From: Caldilineaceae bacterium | GTDB lineage: Bacteria > Chloroflexota > Anaerolineae > Caldilineales > Caldilineaceae | DNA length: 64,000 nt | Direction of reading: 5' to 3' | NCBI GenBank assembly: GCA_022842065.1 | Contig: JALHQH010000010.1 | Location: 62,001 to 126,000 of the forward strand | The notes under the pieces: model-generated | Databases searched by the model: none | Told to the model about the DNA's origin: nothing | What the model saw: the letters and a program-made list of their open reading frames with translations, nothing else | Shown: positions 51,711-60,601 of the stretch, in pieces | Position numbering within the stretch: position 1 is the stretch's first letter | How the letters are laid out: every line of letters starts with the position of its first letter | Position numbers and translations under genes: made by a program

Positions 51711-52075
51711 CCATGAACCAGGCTGCACTCCTGCGTGACAGGCAATTTAAGAAAATATGCTAATTGACGGGTTATCGCAAGCGTGGTAGAGTAAGCCCTT
51801 GTACGACAGCAAAAAGCCCACTTTTAATCCAATATGTTCGTCATATCAAAAAATTCATCTGCCTTTTGACGCGTCAATTTTCAACCTTCAACCGCTCCAA
51901 CAACTTGCGCCCGCCCCAGCAAAAGTGAGGCGGGTGAAGAGCAACACTGCTGCTGTCCAAATGCCCCCTGGAGACAAGAATAACAAACACGCCGCTAATC
52001 TGACCTGAGATAAGGGGTAGGGTAAGGGGAGATCGCTAAATATGTTCATCACATTCATTAAAGGAGGAAATCGTT
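51711..52075. other. 365-base gap with promoter and long leader
   Basis: A promoter-like TTGACG (51764-51769), 17-base spacer, TAGAGT (51787-51792) would give a leader of about 280 bases before the binding-protein gene. A 12-base palindrome TTGACGCGTCAA lies at 51866-51877 and could be an operator. No gene is supported; a 69-codon TTG-started frame at 51799 lacks a ribosome site. Confidence 0.45.
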
Positions 52076-53437
52076 ATGTCCAAACAGTTCTATAGGGTGC
52101 TAAGTGGGTTTGCGGTTTTGGGTCTGCTGCTGGTGGGCTGTGCTGCGCCGTCCGGTGGCACCAACGAGACAGCCGCAGACGCGGGTGCAGCGGAAAAAGT
52201 ACAGGTGACGATGTGGGCAGATGCAGATGCCGACGCCGATTGTTTTGTCGACATCGTCGAGAAGGGCTTTAACGCGCAGAGCGATACAGTTGAACTTGTG
52301 ATCGAGCGCAAAGCGCAAATGATCGACGCCGTGCGGCCTGCATTGGCAGGTGGTGCGGGTCCCGATATTGTGCCGACACATGGACCAGCCTTCGTGGCTG
52401 AATTCGCATTGGCCGGCCAAGTGCTGCCGCTGGATGATCTGGCGAAAGATTTTAAATGGGATGAAATGTTTGTGCCCTGGGCATTGAATCTTGGCCGCGT
52501 GGAAGGCACGCTCTATAGCCTGCCGCAAGAGCTTGAGACCATCATCCTGTGGTACAACAAAACGCTCTTTGAGAAGCAAGGCTGGGAACCACCTAAGACG
52601 CTTGATGAGCTCGACGCGCTTGCCACTAAGATCCAAGCGGCGGGCATTATTCCTTTCGGTGGGCAAGCCGGTGAATGCCAAGCCTGTAACGAATGGTACT
52701 TCACCGAGTTCGTCAACAAAATCGCCGGCCCCGACAAGGTCTATCAAGCACTCAAAGGTGAAATTGCCTGGACCGATCCTGACTTCGTTGCCTCGATCAA
52801 CGCCCTCAATGATATGATGCAAAAGGGCTATTGGATGGGCGACGTAAAGAACTTCCTGGCGGCTGACTTTGCGACCTTCCAAGCGGCCTTTGGGGCCGGC
52901 GATGCCGCGATGAACATGGAAGGAACCTGGTTCTACAACTCAGTCGATCAGTTCTTTGGCACAGAGACCGAGCACGGCAACGACTGGGATTGGGTACCCT
53001 TCCCCTCGGCGACCGGCGAGGTGATTTACAACATTGGCATCGGCGGCACGCAATCAATCAACAAAGCGTCTGCGCATCCGCGCGAGGCGGCAGAAGTGCT
53101 CACCTTTCTTTTCTCCCCGGAGACACAGTCTAGCCTTTTCACCCAATGCCAAAACGCAGTGGCTCCCATCAAGATCGAAAGCGGCCAAATGAGTGGCGTT
53201 GACCCACGGATGGCCGCTGTCTTTGCCGACTTTGCCAAGGCATCGGACGAAGGTCGTTATGGTTATACCACCTGGACCTTCTTCCCACCCAAAACCGACC
53301 AGTTCATTTACGAAGAGCTTGAAAAGGTGTGGGTCGGCGATATGACAGCCGAAGAATACATGGCCGGCATTGACAAACAATTCCAAGCAGAGTTAACTGC
53401 GGGCGAGACACTGCCCATCCCCGACCGGAATGAGTAG
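52076..53437 (+). CDS. sugar ABC transporter substrate-binding lipoprotein (MalE-like)
   Basis: A 453-residue family 1 extracellular binding protein. The signal peptide ends in a lipobox (SGFAVLGLLLVGC near residue 22). Typical stretches follow: AGGAGPDIVPTHGPAFVAEF near 92, LYSLPQELETIILWYNKTLF near 145, KQGWEPPKTLDELDALATKI near 168, and GDAAMNMEGTWFYNSVDQFF near 278. AAAGGAGGAAAT is an excellent ribosome site. Two permease genes follow, making a MalEFG-type carbohydrate importer. A glucose-6-phosphate isomerase gene ends the cluster, consistent with hexose or oligosaccharide uptake. Confidence 0.94.
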   Translation: MSKQFYRVLSGFAVLGLLLVGCAAPSGGTNETAADAGAAEKVQVTMWADADADADCFVDIVEKGFNAQSDTVELVIERKAQMIDAVRPALAGGAGPDIVPTHGPAFVAEFALAGQVLPLDDLAKDFKWDEMFVPWALNLGRVEGTLYSLPQELETIILWYNKTLFEKQGWEPPKTLDELDALATKIQAAGIIPFGGQAGECQACNEWYFTEFVNKIAGPDKVYQALKGEIAWTDPDFVASINALNDMMQKGYWMGDVKNFLAADFATFQAAFGAGDAAMNMEGTWFYNSVDQFFGTETEHGNDWDWVPFPSATGEVIYNIGIGGTQSINKASAHPREAAEVLTFLFSPETQSSLFTQCQNAVAPIKIESGQMSGVDPRMAAVFADFAKASDEGRYGYTTWTFFPPKTDQFIYEELEKVWVGDMTAEEYMAGIDKQFQAELTAGETLPIPDRNE

Positions 53438-53533
53438 GATTTCGACGGCAAAGAGATGAGATAGTAGCGTTTATATCGATTTGATGTCGAATGACTAAGT
53501 ACATCGTTGGCCAAGTTCTGATGGGTTAGGTTT

Positions 53534-53565
53534 GCGCTGAGGGGATTTGGCAATCCCCTCAGCGC
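53534..53565 (+). promoter_or_regulatory. hairpin between binding-protein and permease genes
   Basis: GCGCTGAGGGGATT (53534-53547) pairs perfectly with 53552-53565 around TGGC. No T-tract. It is the third example in this window of a hairpin just after a binding-protein gene and before its membrane or ATPase partner. Confidence 0.75.
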
Positions 53566-53640
53566 GGTAATTCATCAAAACATCGCCAATGGTGCACTAG
53601 TCCGCTCAAACAGGCAGGCGATGGAAAGGATACTGTTTTT

Positions 53641-54588
53641 GTGCAATTGACAACCAAAGCCGGCAGCAGTAAGGCTGGCAGCACCACCCAGCAGCGCCGA
53701 TCTTGGTGGCGGGGAAATCGTTTCCGCAGGCGGGTCTTGCCCTGGCTCTTTATTGCGCCGATCACGCTTATACATCTGATCGTCGTGGTGGGCCCTTCGC
53801 TTTCGGGCATGTACTATTCGCTCACCGACTGGTCCGGCATTGGTGAGGCAGAATTCATTGGCCTGGAGAACTTCCGGCAGTTGATCTTTGATGATGACAA
53901 CTTCCGGCTGGCCTTTGGTCACAACATCCTCTGGTTGGCTTTCTTTATGACTGTGCCCTTTATCATGGCCTTGGCCGTTGCCAGCTTGCTGGCGCAAATA
54001 CGGCGCGGCTCGATGATTTTTCGCACCGCCTTCTTTGTGCCATATGTGCTGCCCAGTGTGGTGGCCGCCTCCATTTGGCGTATGCTCTATGACCCGCGGC
54101 TGGGCTTTGGCGTTGTCCTGGCAAATTACGGTCTCCCTGGCCTCGATCAACCTTATCTGGGCGACAAAAACCTTGCCCTGGCGGCTATCGCTTTTGCCGA
54201 CAATTGGCACTGGTGGGGCTTTCTCATGATTCTCTTCCTCACTGCCATGCAAAATATTCCGGTCGACCTCTATGATGCCGCCAAGATTGATGGTGCCAAC
54301 CGTTGGCAGGAATTTCTCAATATAACGTTGCCGGGCATCCGGCCAACGGTTTTTTTCATGCTGATGATGACGGGGATTGGCTCTTTTCTTGTCTTTGACT
54401 ACGTTTGGATTCTCACCCAGGGCGGACCGGCGGGGAGTTCTGAAATGCTGGCGACCCATCTCTACAAACAGGCGTTCCAACGCTTCGAGGCCGGTTATGG
54501 CGCGGCCATTGGCCTGACCATGAGTGCCCTCGCCGGCATTATGGCCGGCGTCTTTGTGCTGCTGCGTCGCCGCGGCTGGGATATCTAA
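53641..54588 (+). CDS. sugar ABC transporter permease (MalF/UgpA-like)
   Basis: A 315-residue permease with about six membrane segments, first at RVLPWLFIAPITLIHLIVVV near residue 31. The EAA loop reads PVDLYDAAKIDGANRWQEFL near 210, as expected for sugar permeases, and GPAGSSEMLATHLYKQAFQR near 262 is typical. The start is GTG 53641, with GGAAAGGA upstream at rather long spacing. It works with the MalG-like gene 80 bases downstream. As is common for this class, the ATPase (MsmK/UgpC type) is not in the cluster. Confidence 0.93.
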   Translation: MQLTTKAGSSKAGSTTQQRRSWWRGNRFRRRVLPWLFIAPITLIHLIVVVGPSLSGMYYSLTDWSGIGEAEFIGLENFRQLIFDDDNFRLAFGHNILWLAFFMTVPFIMALAVASLLAQIRRGSMIFRTAFFVPYVLPSVVAASIWRMLYDPRLGFGVVLANYGLPGLDQPYLGDKNLALAAIAFADNWHWWGFLMILFLTAMQNIPVDLYDAAKIDGANRWQEFLNITLPGIRPTVFFMLMMTGIGSFLVFDYVWILTQGGPAGSSEMLATHLYKQAFQRFEAGYGAAIGLTMSALAGIMAGVFVLLRRRGWDI

Positions 54589-54668
54589 GCCAGGTCGGTT
54601 AATCGCGTAGATCCCGGCACAAATCAGGCCGCGGGATTCATTCCAGATGTACTGGGAAGGCAATAATC

Positions 54669-55502
54669 ATGTTCAACCGAAAAGGCAAGCCCAGCCTGCT
54701 GCCCAATTACCTGGTGATGATCGTGCTATTGATCTTCACCCTCGGCCCGATCGCGATCCTCTTCTTTAACTCGCTCAAAAGCAACCAAGAACTGGGCACA
54801 AATCCCATCGGCCTACCAATGGTCGTACACTTGGAAAACTACGTACAAGCGTGGGCACAGGGCGGCTTTAGCGTAACCATGACGAACAGCTTGATCTACG
54901 TGGTCTGCACGGTGGCTGGTGTCTTGCTATTGGGGGGAATGGCAGCCTACAGCTTGGCTCGGCTGGATCCGCCAGGGGGTGGTCTCTACATGGTCTACAT
55001 GTTAACTCTCTCGACGGTCCCCTTCTGGCTATATGTCATTCCCTTGTTTATCCTGTGGCGCAACTTGGGATTGCTCAACAGTCGGGTCGGGATTATCATC
55101 ATGTATATTGCGTTCAACTCACCCTTTGCCATTTTTTTGCTGCGTTCATTCTTCGCAAGCCTGCCCCGCGATTTTGAGGATGCCGCACGCGTCGATGGCG
55201 CCAACGAATGGCAGGTGATGACGCGAGTCGTCATCCCGATGATGTGGCCCGCTTTCTTGACCGTGGGTCTGGTCGTTGCGCTGGGGGTTTGGGGCGAATT
55301 CCAGGCCGCGCTGATCTTCTTGCAAGATGATTCACTATTGCCCGTGACCACCAGCTATTACAATTTCACCCAGCGCTTTGGTCGTGATTGGGCGCTGACC
55401 AGTGCCGGTGCGGTGATGATGATCCTGCCGGTGTTGGTCGTCTTCCTCGCCCTACAACGCCGCTTTGTCGAAGGGCTAACCCAGGGCGGCATGAAGATGT
55501 AG
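54669..55502 (+). CDS. carbohydrate ABC transporter permease (MalG/UgpE-like)
   Basis: A 277-residue permease. Family features: IFTLGPIAILFFNSLKSNQE near residue 22, six membrane segments, FFASLPRDFEDAARVDGANE near 160 for the EAA loop, and TTSYYNFTQRFGRDWALTSA near 225. The C-terminus LALQRRFVEGLTQGGMKM is a standard MalG ending. The ATG at 54669 follows GGGAAGG at good distance. It completes the MalEFG-type importer. Confidence 0.94.
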   Translation: MFNRKGKPSLLPNYLVMIVLLIFTLGPIAILFFNSLKSNQELGTNPIGLPMVVHLENYVQAWAQGGFSVTMTNSLIYVVCTVAGVLLLGGMAAYSLARLDPPGGGLYMVYMLTLSTVPFWLYVIPLFILWRNLGLLNSRVGIIIMYIAFNSPFAIFLLRSFFASLPRDFEDAARVDGANEWQVMTRVVIPMMWPAFLTVGLVVALGVWGEFQAALIFLQDDSLLPVTTSYYNFTQRFGRDWALTSAGAVMMILPVLVVFLALQRRFVEGLTQGGMKM

Positions 55503-55524
55503 CGGCACTCGACCTTAGGGGGCG

Positions 55525-55602
55525 GTGAATGGTGAATTGTAAATGGTGCCGCGCGGCGAGATCATTTACCATTCGCAATTGATAATTCACCATTTACCAT
55601 TT
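55525..55602. repeat. imperfect inverted repeat of GGTGAATGGTGAATTG type
   Basis: GGTGAATGGTGAATTGTAAA on the left and AATTGATAATTCACCATTTA on the right form an interrupted hairpin between the permease and isomerase genes. Heptad-like words (GGTGAAT, AATGGTG) repeat. Similar strings are common intergenic repeats in many genomes. Confidence 0.65.
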
Positions 55603-55617
55603 TTATTGAACGCTAGA

Positions 55618-56214
55618 ATGGCAATCATGGATCTACAACGTTACACCCTAGACATACCCCACGCCACCTTAAGTAATTATGATGTCCAGAGCACCCGCCG
55701 CCTCGCTGATCTGGCCGGCTACTTTGCCGATGAAGTAGCCTTTGCTACGCTCTGTCAAACAAGCAATCCACCGCTTTACACCGTCTATGGCACCAGCCGG
55801 CCCGCGGTAGCTGGCGATCTGATCAGCGGCATTACGCTGCTGCACCCTGGCAAGGTGGGCGACGAGTACTTTATGACCAAGGGCCATTTTCACGCGGTGC
55901 TGGCGACGGCGGAAGTCTACTACTGCCTGCGTGGCACCGGGATGATGGTCTTGGAGTCACCTGAGGGCGAATGTTTGGTTGAACCATTTCCGGCCGGCGG
56001 TGTGCTGCACATTCCTCCCTGTTGGGCGCACCGCACGGTCAATGTGGGTACTGACGATCTGCTCTTTTTTTGGGTCTGTCCGGCGGACGCAGGGCATGAC
56101 TATGGGACGATTGCGACGCAGGGCTTTCAACAGCGCGTGATCGAACAGGCAGGGCAGCCGATTACGGTTAAACGTAACGCAGCGCCAAACAAAACCAACA
56201 CGGATGGCGGCTAA
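55618..56214 (+). CDS. cupin-type glucose-6-phosphate isomerase
   Basis: A 198-residue cupin isomerase (PF06560 type), analogous to archaeal phosphoglucose isomerase, which interconverts glucose 6-phosphate and fructose 6-phosphate. Metal ligands appear in YFMTKGHFHAVLATAEVYYC near residue 86 (His-x-His and Glu), followed by LRGTGMMVLESPEGE. The last His is in VLHIPPCWAHRTVNVGTDDL near 130. ATG 55618 is chosen; ATG 55627 is possible. The earlier in-frame region is repeat DNA. Placed after a sugar importer, it probably feeds imported sugar into glycolysis. Confidence 0.88.
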   Translation: MAIMDLQRYTLDIPHATLSNYDVQSTRRLADLAGYFADEVAFATLCQTSNPPLYTVYGTSRPAVAGDLISGITLLHPGKVGDEYFMTKGHFHAVLATAEVYYCLRGTGMMVLESPEGECLVEPFPAGGVLHIPPCWAHRTVNVGTDDLLFFWVCPADAGHDYGTIATQGFQQRVIEQAGQPITVKRNAAPNKTNTDGG

Positions 56215-56233
56215 ATTGTTAGCCGCCATCCGT
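56200..56233. terminator. bidirectional hairpin between convergent genes
   Basis: Perfect 15-bp arms 56200-56214 and 56219-56233 around ATTG. It overlaps the last codons of the isomerase gene and lies two bases from the stop of the convergent FAS1 gene. It reads well as a shared terminator, although the T-run is weak on both sides. Confidence 0.7.
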
Positions 56234-56235
56234 AA

Positions 56236-58806
56236 TTATCTATTGTTCGTTGCATCGGGCGGTGGAATCATTACGCTGTCGATGGCGTGGATCACGCCGT
56301 TGGTTGTCGCAATGTCGGCGGCAAGGATCGTGGCCCCATTAACTTTCACTACCGCCATCTCCGCTTCAATCTGCACAGATTTTCCTTGCACCGTGGTGAG
56401 CAGCAGCCCATCGGCGAGATCAGCTGCGGCCATTGCGCTTGGGAGGAGATGGTAACGCAGGAGATCAGCAAGTTCTGGTAGGGCAAGCAACTGCGCTTCC
56501 GTCAGATTGAAAGTGTGCAGTAGCGCAACAAAGGCTGGATCGGTCGGGGCAAAGATCGCCCATGAACCGGGGCGATGCAAAAGGTCAGCAAGTTCTGCAC
56601 GTTCCAGCGCCTTCACGAAGATGTTGAAATTACCATTCGCCACCAAGGTCGCATAGATCGTTGCAGGTGGTTGCGCCGGGGCACGCTGGCTGATGATGGG
56701 CAGATAGACCTGGGGGGTTCGTGCCAGGCTGATATCCAGCCCAGTAGTTACCGCCCCCGCGTTGACCATGACGGTCTGCGCCAACTCAAACTGATCGGTT
56801 GCGTCGTAATAGCGGTTTTGGTAATGGGGTAAGCCCACAAATTGGATCCGATAGCTGCCGGGCAGCAGGCCACGCATCTGATAATTACCAGCAGCATCAC
56901 TGACAGCAGTGCACCCAGGAAACGCTTGCCAGCTACCCAACGCGGGGTTAAACCAGTCTAAAATGACCCTAATCGCCGAGATAGGGGTGCCATCAACGGC
57001 GCGCACCGTCCCCGCCAGCGAACCGGCCAGTTGCAGCGCAGCGTCGACATGGGTGATCACAGTAGTGCCCGTGATGCTGTAGCTGCGCGCATTAATTTCA
57101 CTCTGCACATTACCGGCGTAAACGCTGGCATAGTTGCCGGCCGGATCAGCAAAGTGCACACGGTAGGTACCGTTTTCCAAACCGGCCACGCGATAGTGAC
57201 CGTTGGCATCAGTCAACAGTTCGAGCAATTTAACGGGAACGATCGGCGGCCCTGGTTCGTAATTGATTAGGCGAGAAAGGGTAACTCTCATCCCCGATAA
57301 ACCGATTCCACCAGCAGTGACAGTCCCGGTCAGCACGCCTTCATAGCGTTCTTGTGCTAAGGTAATATCAGCCGCACCCCGCGTTTCACCGGCAGCGAGG
57401 GTGATCTCGACCCCACTATCCAGGGTGGCACCGCCGTAATAACCGGTGACGTCGCGCGCATCACCCGGTTGATCATCGCTGGCTTCGAGGCGATAAACAC
57501 CTGCTGCTAAACCACCGATAGCATACCGCCCAGTCGCTGGATCAACCGCAAAGGAGAAGGGCAGCAGGGTGCGCCACGCGCCCGCTGTCTGCTGCATTAG
57601 CCGGACTTGCCCAGCCTGTGGCACATCACTGGATGAATAGTGGACATGACCGGTAATGTAAGCACTAGGCCCCAAAATGGCATTGAGTTGCGTAATGTTA
57701 CTGGATCGGGTAAGGGAAAGCGGGGTGGCCTGTGCCAGGGTCAGTGTAGGCGCATGGTAGGCGAAACCATAGCGACCGCGTTGATCAAAAAACTGGAGCA
57801 GATGCGAACCTGGTAAATTGCTGAGAAATTCATAGTAGCCCGCCCCATCAGTTTCGACGCGGTTAAGCCGATCTGTCGCATAGCCTTCATCGGCCAGGTA
57901 ACCAATCACGGTAATGCCGGAGAGGGGTTTGCCCGCAGCGTCGGTCACCCGACCGGAAACCTGCGCGCTCGTCTCGCCAAGCAGGAAATTTATGTTGCTG
58001 ATCGTGGTGCCAGTGGTCAACACCAGCGAGGTCGCATTTTCAACGCCATTGGTCACTTGATGATAACATTCCTGATCGCGACCAGCTAGGTTGATCCCAT
58101 CCGGCCAGCGAAGTTGCGCCTCGATACAAAGGCGATATTCGCCTGGCCCTAGTCCCTCGAACGCATAACTTCGGCTTGTTTGTCCCAAGCCCATGCTACT
58201 TACCAAGTCCCAGCCATTGACAGCAGCGGTAAAAAGCGTGAGTTGTCCTTGCTCTATATAGACATTGCCAAACGCCAAGGCCAGGGTCCCGGTGATTTTG
58301 GCCGCCGGCGTCAGGCTGGCGTTGATACCGTTGACATGGTTGCCGGCCACGAGCACCGGCGTGGGCACACCACCACGACTCAGTGACACGTTATCATAAT
58401 ATTCAGCAAAGTGATCATTGGTTGGATCATAGAACAGAATCGTGTATTGCCCGGCACCAAGCCCGACGACCTGATAGCCTCCAGTGGCATCGGTGTAGGC
58501 GGCGGCCGGCACTTCATCATCATCAGGTGAACAAAAGTGATCGGAGTAGAGCAGCGCCACACACACGGCAATCCCCGCCAACTGATCACCCTCATCGTTC
58601 GTAACACGTCCGCTGATCTTCCCCGGTGCGTCCGGGACCAAGCTAGGACTAAAGGCGGACAACCGCACAAGTGTGGTCAGAAATAAGTAGAGTAACAAGG
58701 TGACCATGAGCGTCAACATGATGCTCTGGACGAGGTACTTTGGGTAGCGCCGCTGCTGTACTGGTAGGGACAAAGTTGCGGATGGCTGAGTTGGCTTGAG
58801 CACCAT
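56236..58806 (-). CDS. membrane-anchored carboxypeptidase-regulatory-like/FAS1 protein
   Basis: An 856-residue protein. Residues about 26-50 form one membrane segment (YLVQSIMLTLMVTLLLYLFL) after a positively charged start. About seven carboxypeptidase-regulatory or CnaB-like beta modules follow, each opening with phrases such as GRVTNDEGDQLAGIAVCVAL, GRVTDAAGKPLSGITVIGYL and GTVRAVDGTPISAIRVILDW. The motif VYLPIISQR (about residue 705) separates them from a C-terminal fasciclin (FAS1) domain (WAIFAPTDPAFVALL, TNGVIHAIDSVMIPPP). It is probably exposed on the cell surface and adhesive. The function is not known. Confidence 0.85.
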   Translation of the reverse strand: MVLKPTQPSATLSLPVQQRRYPKYLVQSIMLTLMVTLLLYLFLTTLVRLSAFSPSLVPDAPGKISGRVTNDEGDQLAGIAVCVALLYSDHFCSPDDDEVPAAAYTDATGGYQVVGLGAGQYTILFYDPTNDHFAEYYDNVSLSRGGVPTPVLVAGNHVNGINASLTPAAKITGTLALAFGNVYIEQGQLTLFTAAVNGWDLVSSMGLGQTSRSYAFEGLGPGEYRLCIEAQLRWPDGINLAGRDQECYHQVTNGVENATSLVLTTGTTISNINFLLGETSAQVSGRVTDAAGKPLSGITVIGYLADEGYATDRLNRVETDGAGYYEFLSNLPGSHLLQFFDQRGRYGFAYHAPTLTLAQATPLSLTRSSNITQLNAILGPSAYITGHVHYSSSDVPQAGQVRLMQQTAGAWRTLLPFSFAVDPATGRYAIGGLAAGVYRLEASDDQPGDARDVTGYYGGATLDSGVEITLAAGETRGAADITLAQERYEGVLTGTVTAGGIGLSGMRVTLSRLINYEPGPPIVPVKLLELLTDANGHYRVAGLENGTYRVHFADPAGNYASVYAGNVQSEINARSYSITGTTVITHVDAALQLAGSLAGTVRAVDGTPISAIRVILDWFNPALGSWQAFPGCTAVSDAAGNYQMRGLLPGSYRIQFVGLPHYQNRYYDATDQFELAQTVMVNAGAVTTGLDISLARTPQVYLPIISQRAPAQPPATIYATLVANGNFNIFVKALERAELADLLHRPGSWAIFAPTDPAFVALLHTFNLTEAQLLALPELADLLRYHLLPSAMAAADLADGLLLTTVQGKSVQIEAEMAVVKVNGATILAADIATTNGVIHAIDSVMIPPPDATNNR

Positions 58807-58931
58807 AACGAATCCTCACTTTGGATGGTTGAAAGGGCATTTTGTGATAAGCATTGCCGTGCTGGTGGGCACAGTTGTGAGCATAAGGTAAGTTGTGTTA
58901 CATTGCAAGGGTCAGCTTTGTACCATTAGGG

Positions 58932-58991
58932 GTTATGTAATGCTGGCTTATGTAATGCCGACTTATGTAATGCCGACTTATGTAATGCCGA
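58932..58991. repeat. four tandem 15-bp repeats in a divergent promoter region
   Basis: The unit CTTATGTAATGCCGA occurs three times exactly (58947, 58962, 58977), preceded by a variant GTTATGTAATGCTGG (58932). It lies between the divergent FAS1 and symporter genes. It could be an iterated regulator site or a variable-number repeat. Confidence 0.9.
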
Positions 58992-59092
58992 TGGAGAGAG
59001 ACACAATATTATGCTGCTACGCACCGAGATGTAAATAAGTTCCCAGTAAAACACATTAACCAAATCATCTATCAGCTAGGGAGCAACTTCAG

Positions 59093-60469
59093 ATGAATCA
59101 ATCCGCCCCGGTGCGCGCGACCACGAATGGTCAACGCTGGCTCTATGCGCTGACCATGTTGGGCCTGCAAATTCCCGTCCAGGTTTTTAATGTTTCGCTG
59201 CTCTTTTTTTACACCGATGTCAAACGGCTACCACCCCAATGGAGTGCCACGGCTTTGACACTCTATGCCATCTACAACGCAGTCAACAATCCACTGCTTG
59301 GTTATCTCTCTGATCGCACCCACACCCGTTGGGGACGGCGGCTACCCTATCTTTGGTTTGGTACCATCCCCTGGCTAATTATTTTTGGCCTGCTGTGGAT
59401 CGTACCTTTTAACGGCAACGAGCAACCAGTAGCGCTGCTTGTCTATATGGTGATCGGCATCGTCCTCTATGACGGTATCGGCACGGCGGTGAATACCGCA
59501 TACTATTCACTGCTGCCGGAGATGTTTCCTAGCTACCGTGAACGCACCGATGTTGCAGTACGCATGAATATTTTTCTGACGATTGCCCTGCTTGCCGGGG
59601 TGGCACTGCCGCCGCTGATTGCTGAACGCGTTGGCTGGGGACCGATGGGCATTGCGTTTGCCATGATTGCAGCTATTGCCACCCACATTGGCTACCGAGG
59701 AATGTTTGAACGGGGCGGGGCAAGCGTTGCCGACGATTTTTCCTTTTTTACCGCCTTCAAGGCCACCTTTGTCAACCGCAGTTTTTTGGCGATGACAGTG
59801 GCGCAGACGATGCGTTTTGTCACCACCAATGCGCTTTCCACTGGCATGATCTTTTATGTCAAATATAGCCTGGGTGCGGACGCCGGCCAGACGACGATCA
59901 TTCTCGCAACCGCCTTTGTGGTGGCGGCCCTGGCACTCTATCCCTGGCGGCTGTTGATTGCTAACCGCTTTGAGGCACGTACGACAGCACTTTGTGGCTA
60001 TGCGGCCACCGCGCTGGCCGCGATTCCACTCTGGTTTGTTAACACATTACAGGGTGCGGTGGTGGCGGCGGTCTTTATCGGCATTGCCTTTGCCGGCATT
60101 TTTCTCATGGACAATGTTTTAATCGCTGACGTAATCGACGAGGATGAGGTCAAGACGGGGCAGCGCCGTGAAGGGATGTATTTTGGGCTGAACGGGCTAG
60201 TCGTCACGCTGAGCGCAGCGATTGTCGCCGTGGTCTTCGGCATTATTGCGCCGGCCTATGGCTATGACACCAGGTTAACAGTACAGCCAACCAGCGTGGC
60301 ACTGGGCTTTCGCATCTTTATGACCGGCTTGCCCTTTGTCGGCTGTCTGCTCGCCTTTTTTGCCCTGTTGACCTATGGGCTGTATGGCGAACAATTACGG
60401 CAAGTCAAGGCGACGCTGGCACAACGCCATGCGGCCCTTGCTGATGGTCAGGCCGCAGCCGTCGTGTGA
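59093..60469 (+). CDS. GPH-family (MelB-like) sugar:cation symporter
   Basis: A 458-residue major-facilitator protein with about twelve membrane segments. GPH hallmarks: YNAVNNPLLGYLSDRTHTRW near residue 62 (the D-x-x-x-R-W motif between helices 2 and 3), GRRLPYLWFGTIPWLIIFGL right after it, and DVIDEDEVKTGQRREGMYFG near 345. Members take up melibiose, xylosides, glucuronides or related sugars with a cation. AGGGAGC lies before the ATG. The following fructuronate-reductase-like gene is consistent with a hexuronate or glycoside cargo (inference). Confidence 0.92.
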   Translation: MNQSAPVRATTNGQRWLYALTMLGLQIPVQVFNVSLLFFYTDVKRLPPQWSATALTLYAIYNAVNNPLLGYLSDRTHTRWGRRLPYLWFGTIPWLIIFGLLWIVPFNGNEQPVALLVYMVIGIVLYDGIGTAVNTAYYSLLPEMFPSYRERTDVAVRMNIFLTIALLAGVALPPLIAERVGWGPMGIAFAMIAAIATHIGYRGMFERGGASVADDFSFFTAFKATFVNRSFLAMTVAQTMRFVTTNALSTGMIFYVKYSLGADAGQTTIILATAFVVAALALYPWRLLIANRFEARTTALCGYAATALAAIPLWFVNTLQGAVVAAVFIGIAFAGIFLMDNVLIADVIDEDEVKTGQRREGMYFGLNGLVVTLSAAIVAVVFGIIAPAYGYDTRLTVQPTSVALGFRIFMTGLPFVGCLLAFFALLTYGLYGEQLRQVKATLAQRHAALADGQAAAVV

Positions 60470-60550
60470 ACGTTAAATTATGATGGAGCAGGTGTAGAGA
60501 CGCGGATAGAGGATACCCATCCGCGTATCCTCTATCCGCGTCTCTACACC
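60469..60550. repeat. palindromic repeat after symporter gene
   Basis: Perfect 25-bp arms 60491-60515 and 60526-60550 with a 10-base loop. It is preceded at 60469-60482 by AACGTTAAATTATG and followed by GACAGCCAACCTAACCC. The same arrangement of words occurs at 8669-8804, so the two are related copies of one composite element. Confidence 0.85.
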
Positions 60551-60601
60551 GACAGCCAACCTAACCCATAAACAATCAACCAGCAATGAAAAGAGCTAAC
60601 T

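Noticed and set aside
51799..52008. 69-codon TTG-started frame in the leader of the MalE-like gene
   Set aside because: No ribosome-binding site, no homology and unusual composition. The stretch is better read as an untranslated leader.
53575..54663. 362-codon minus-strand frame opposite the MalF-like permease
   Set aside because: The plus strand encodes a clear ABC permease with its EAA loop. The antisense product has no recognisable features.
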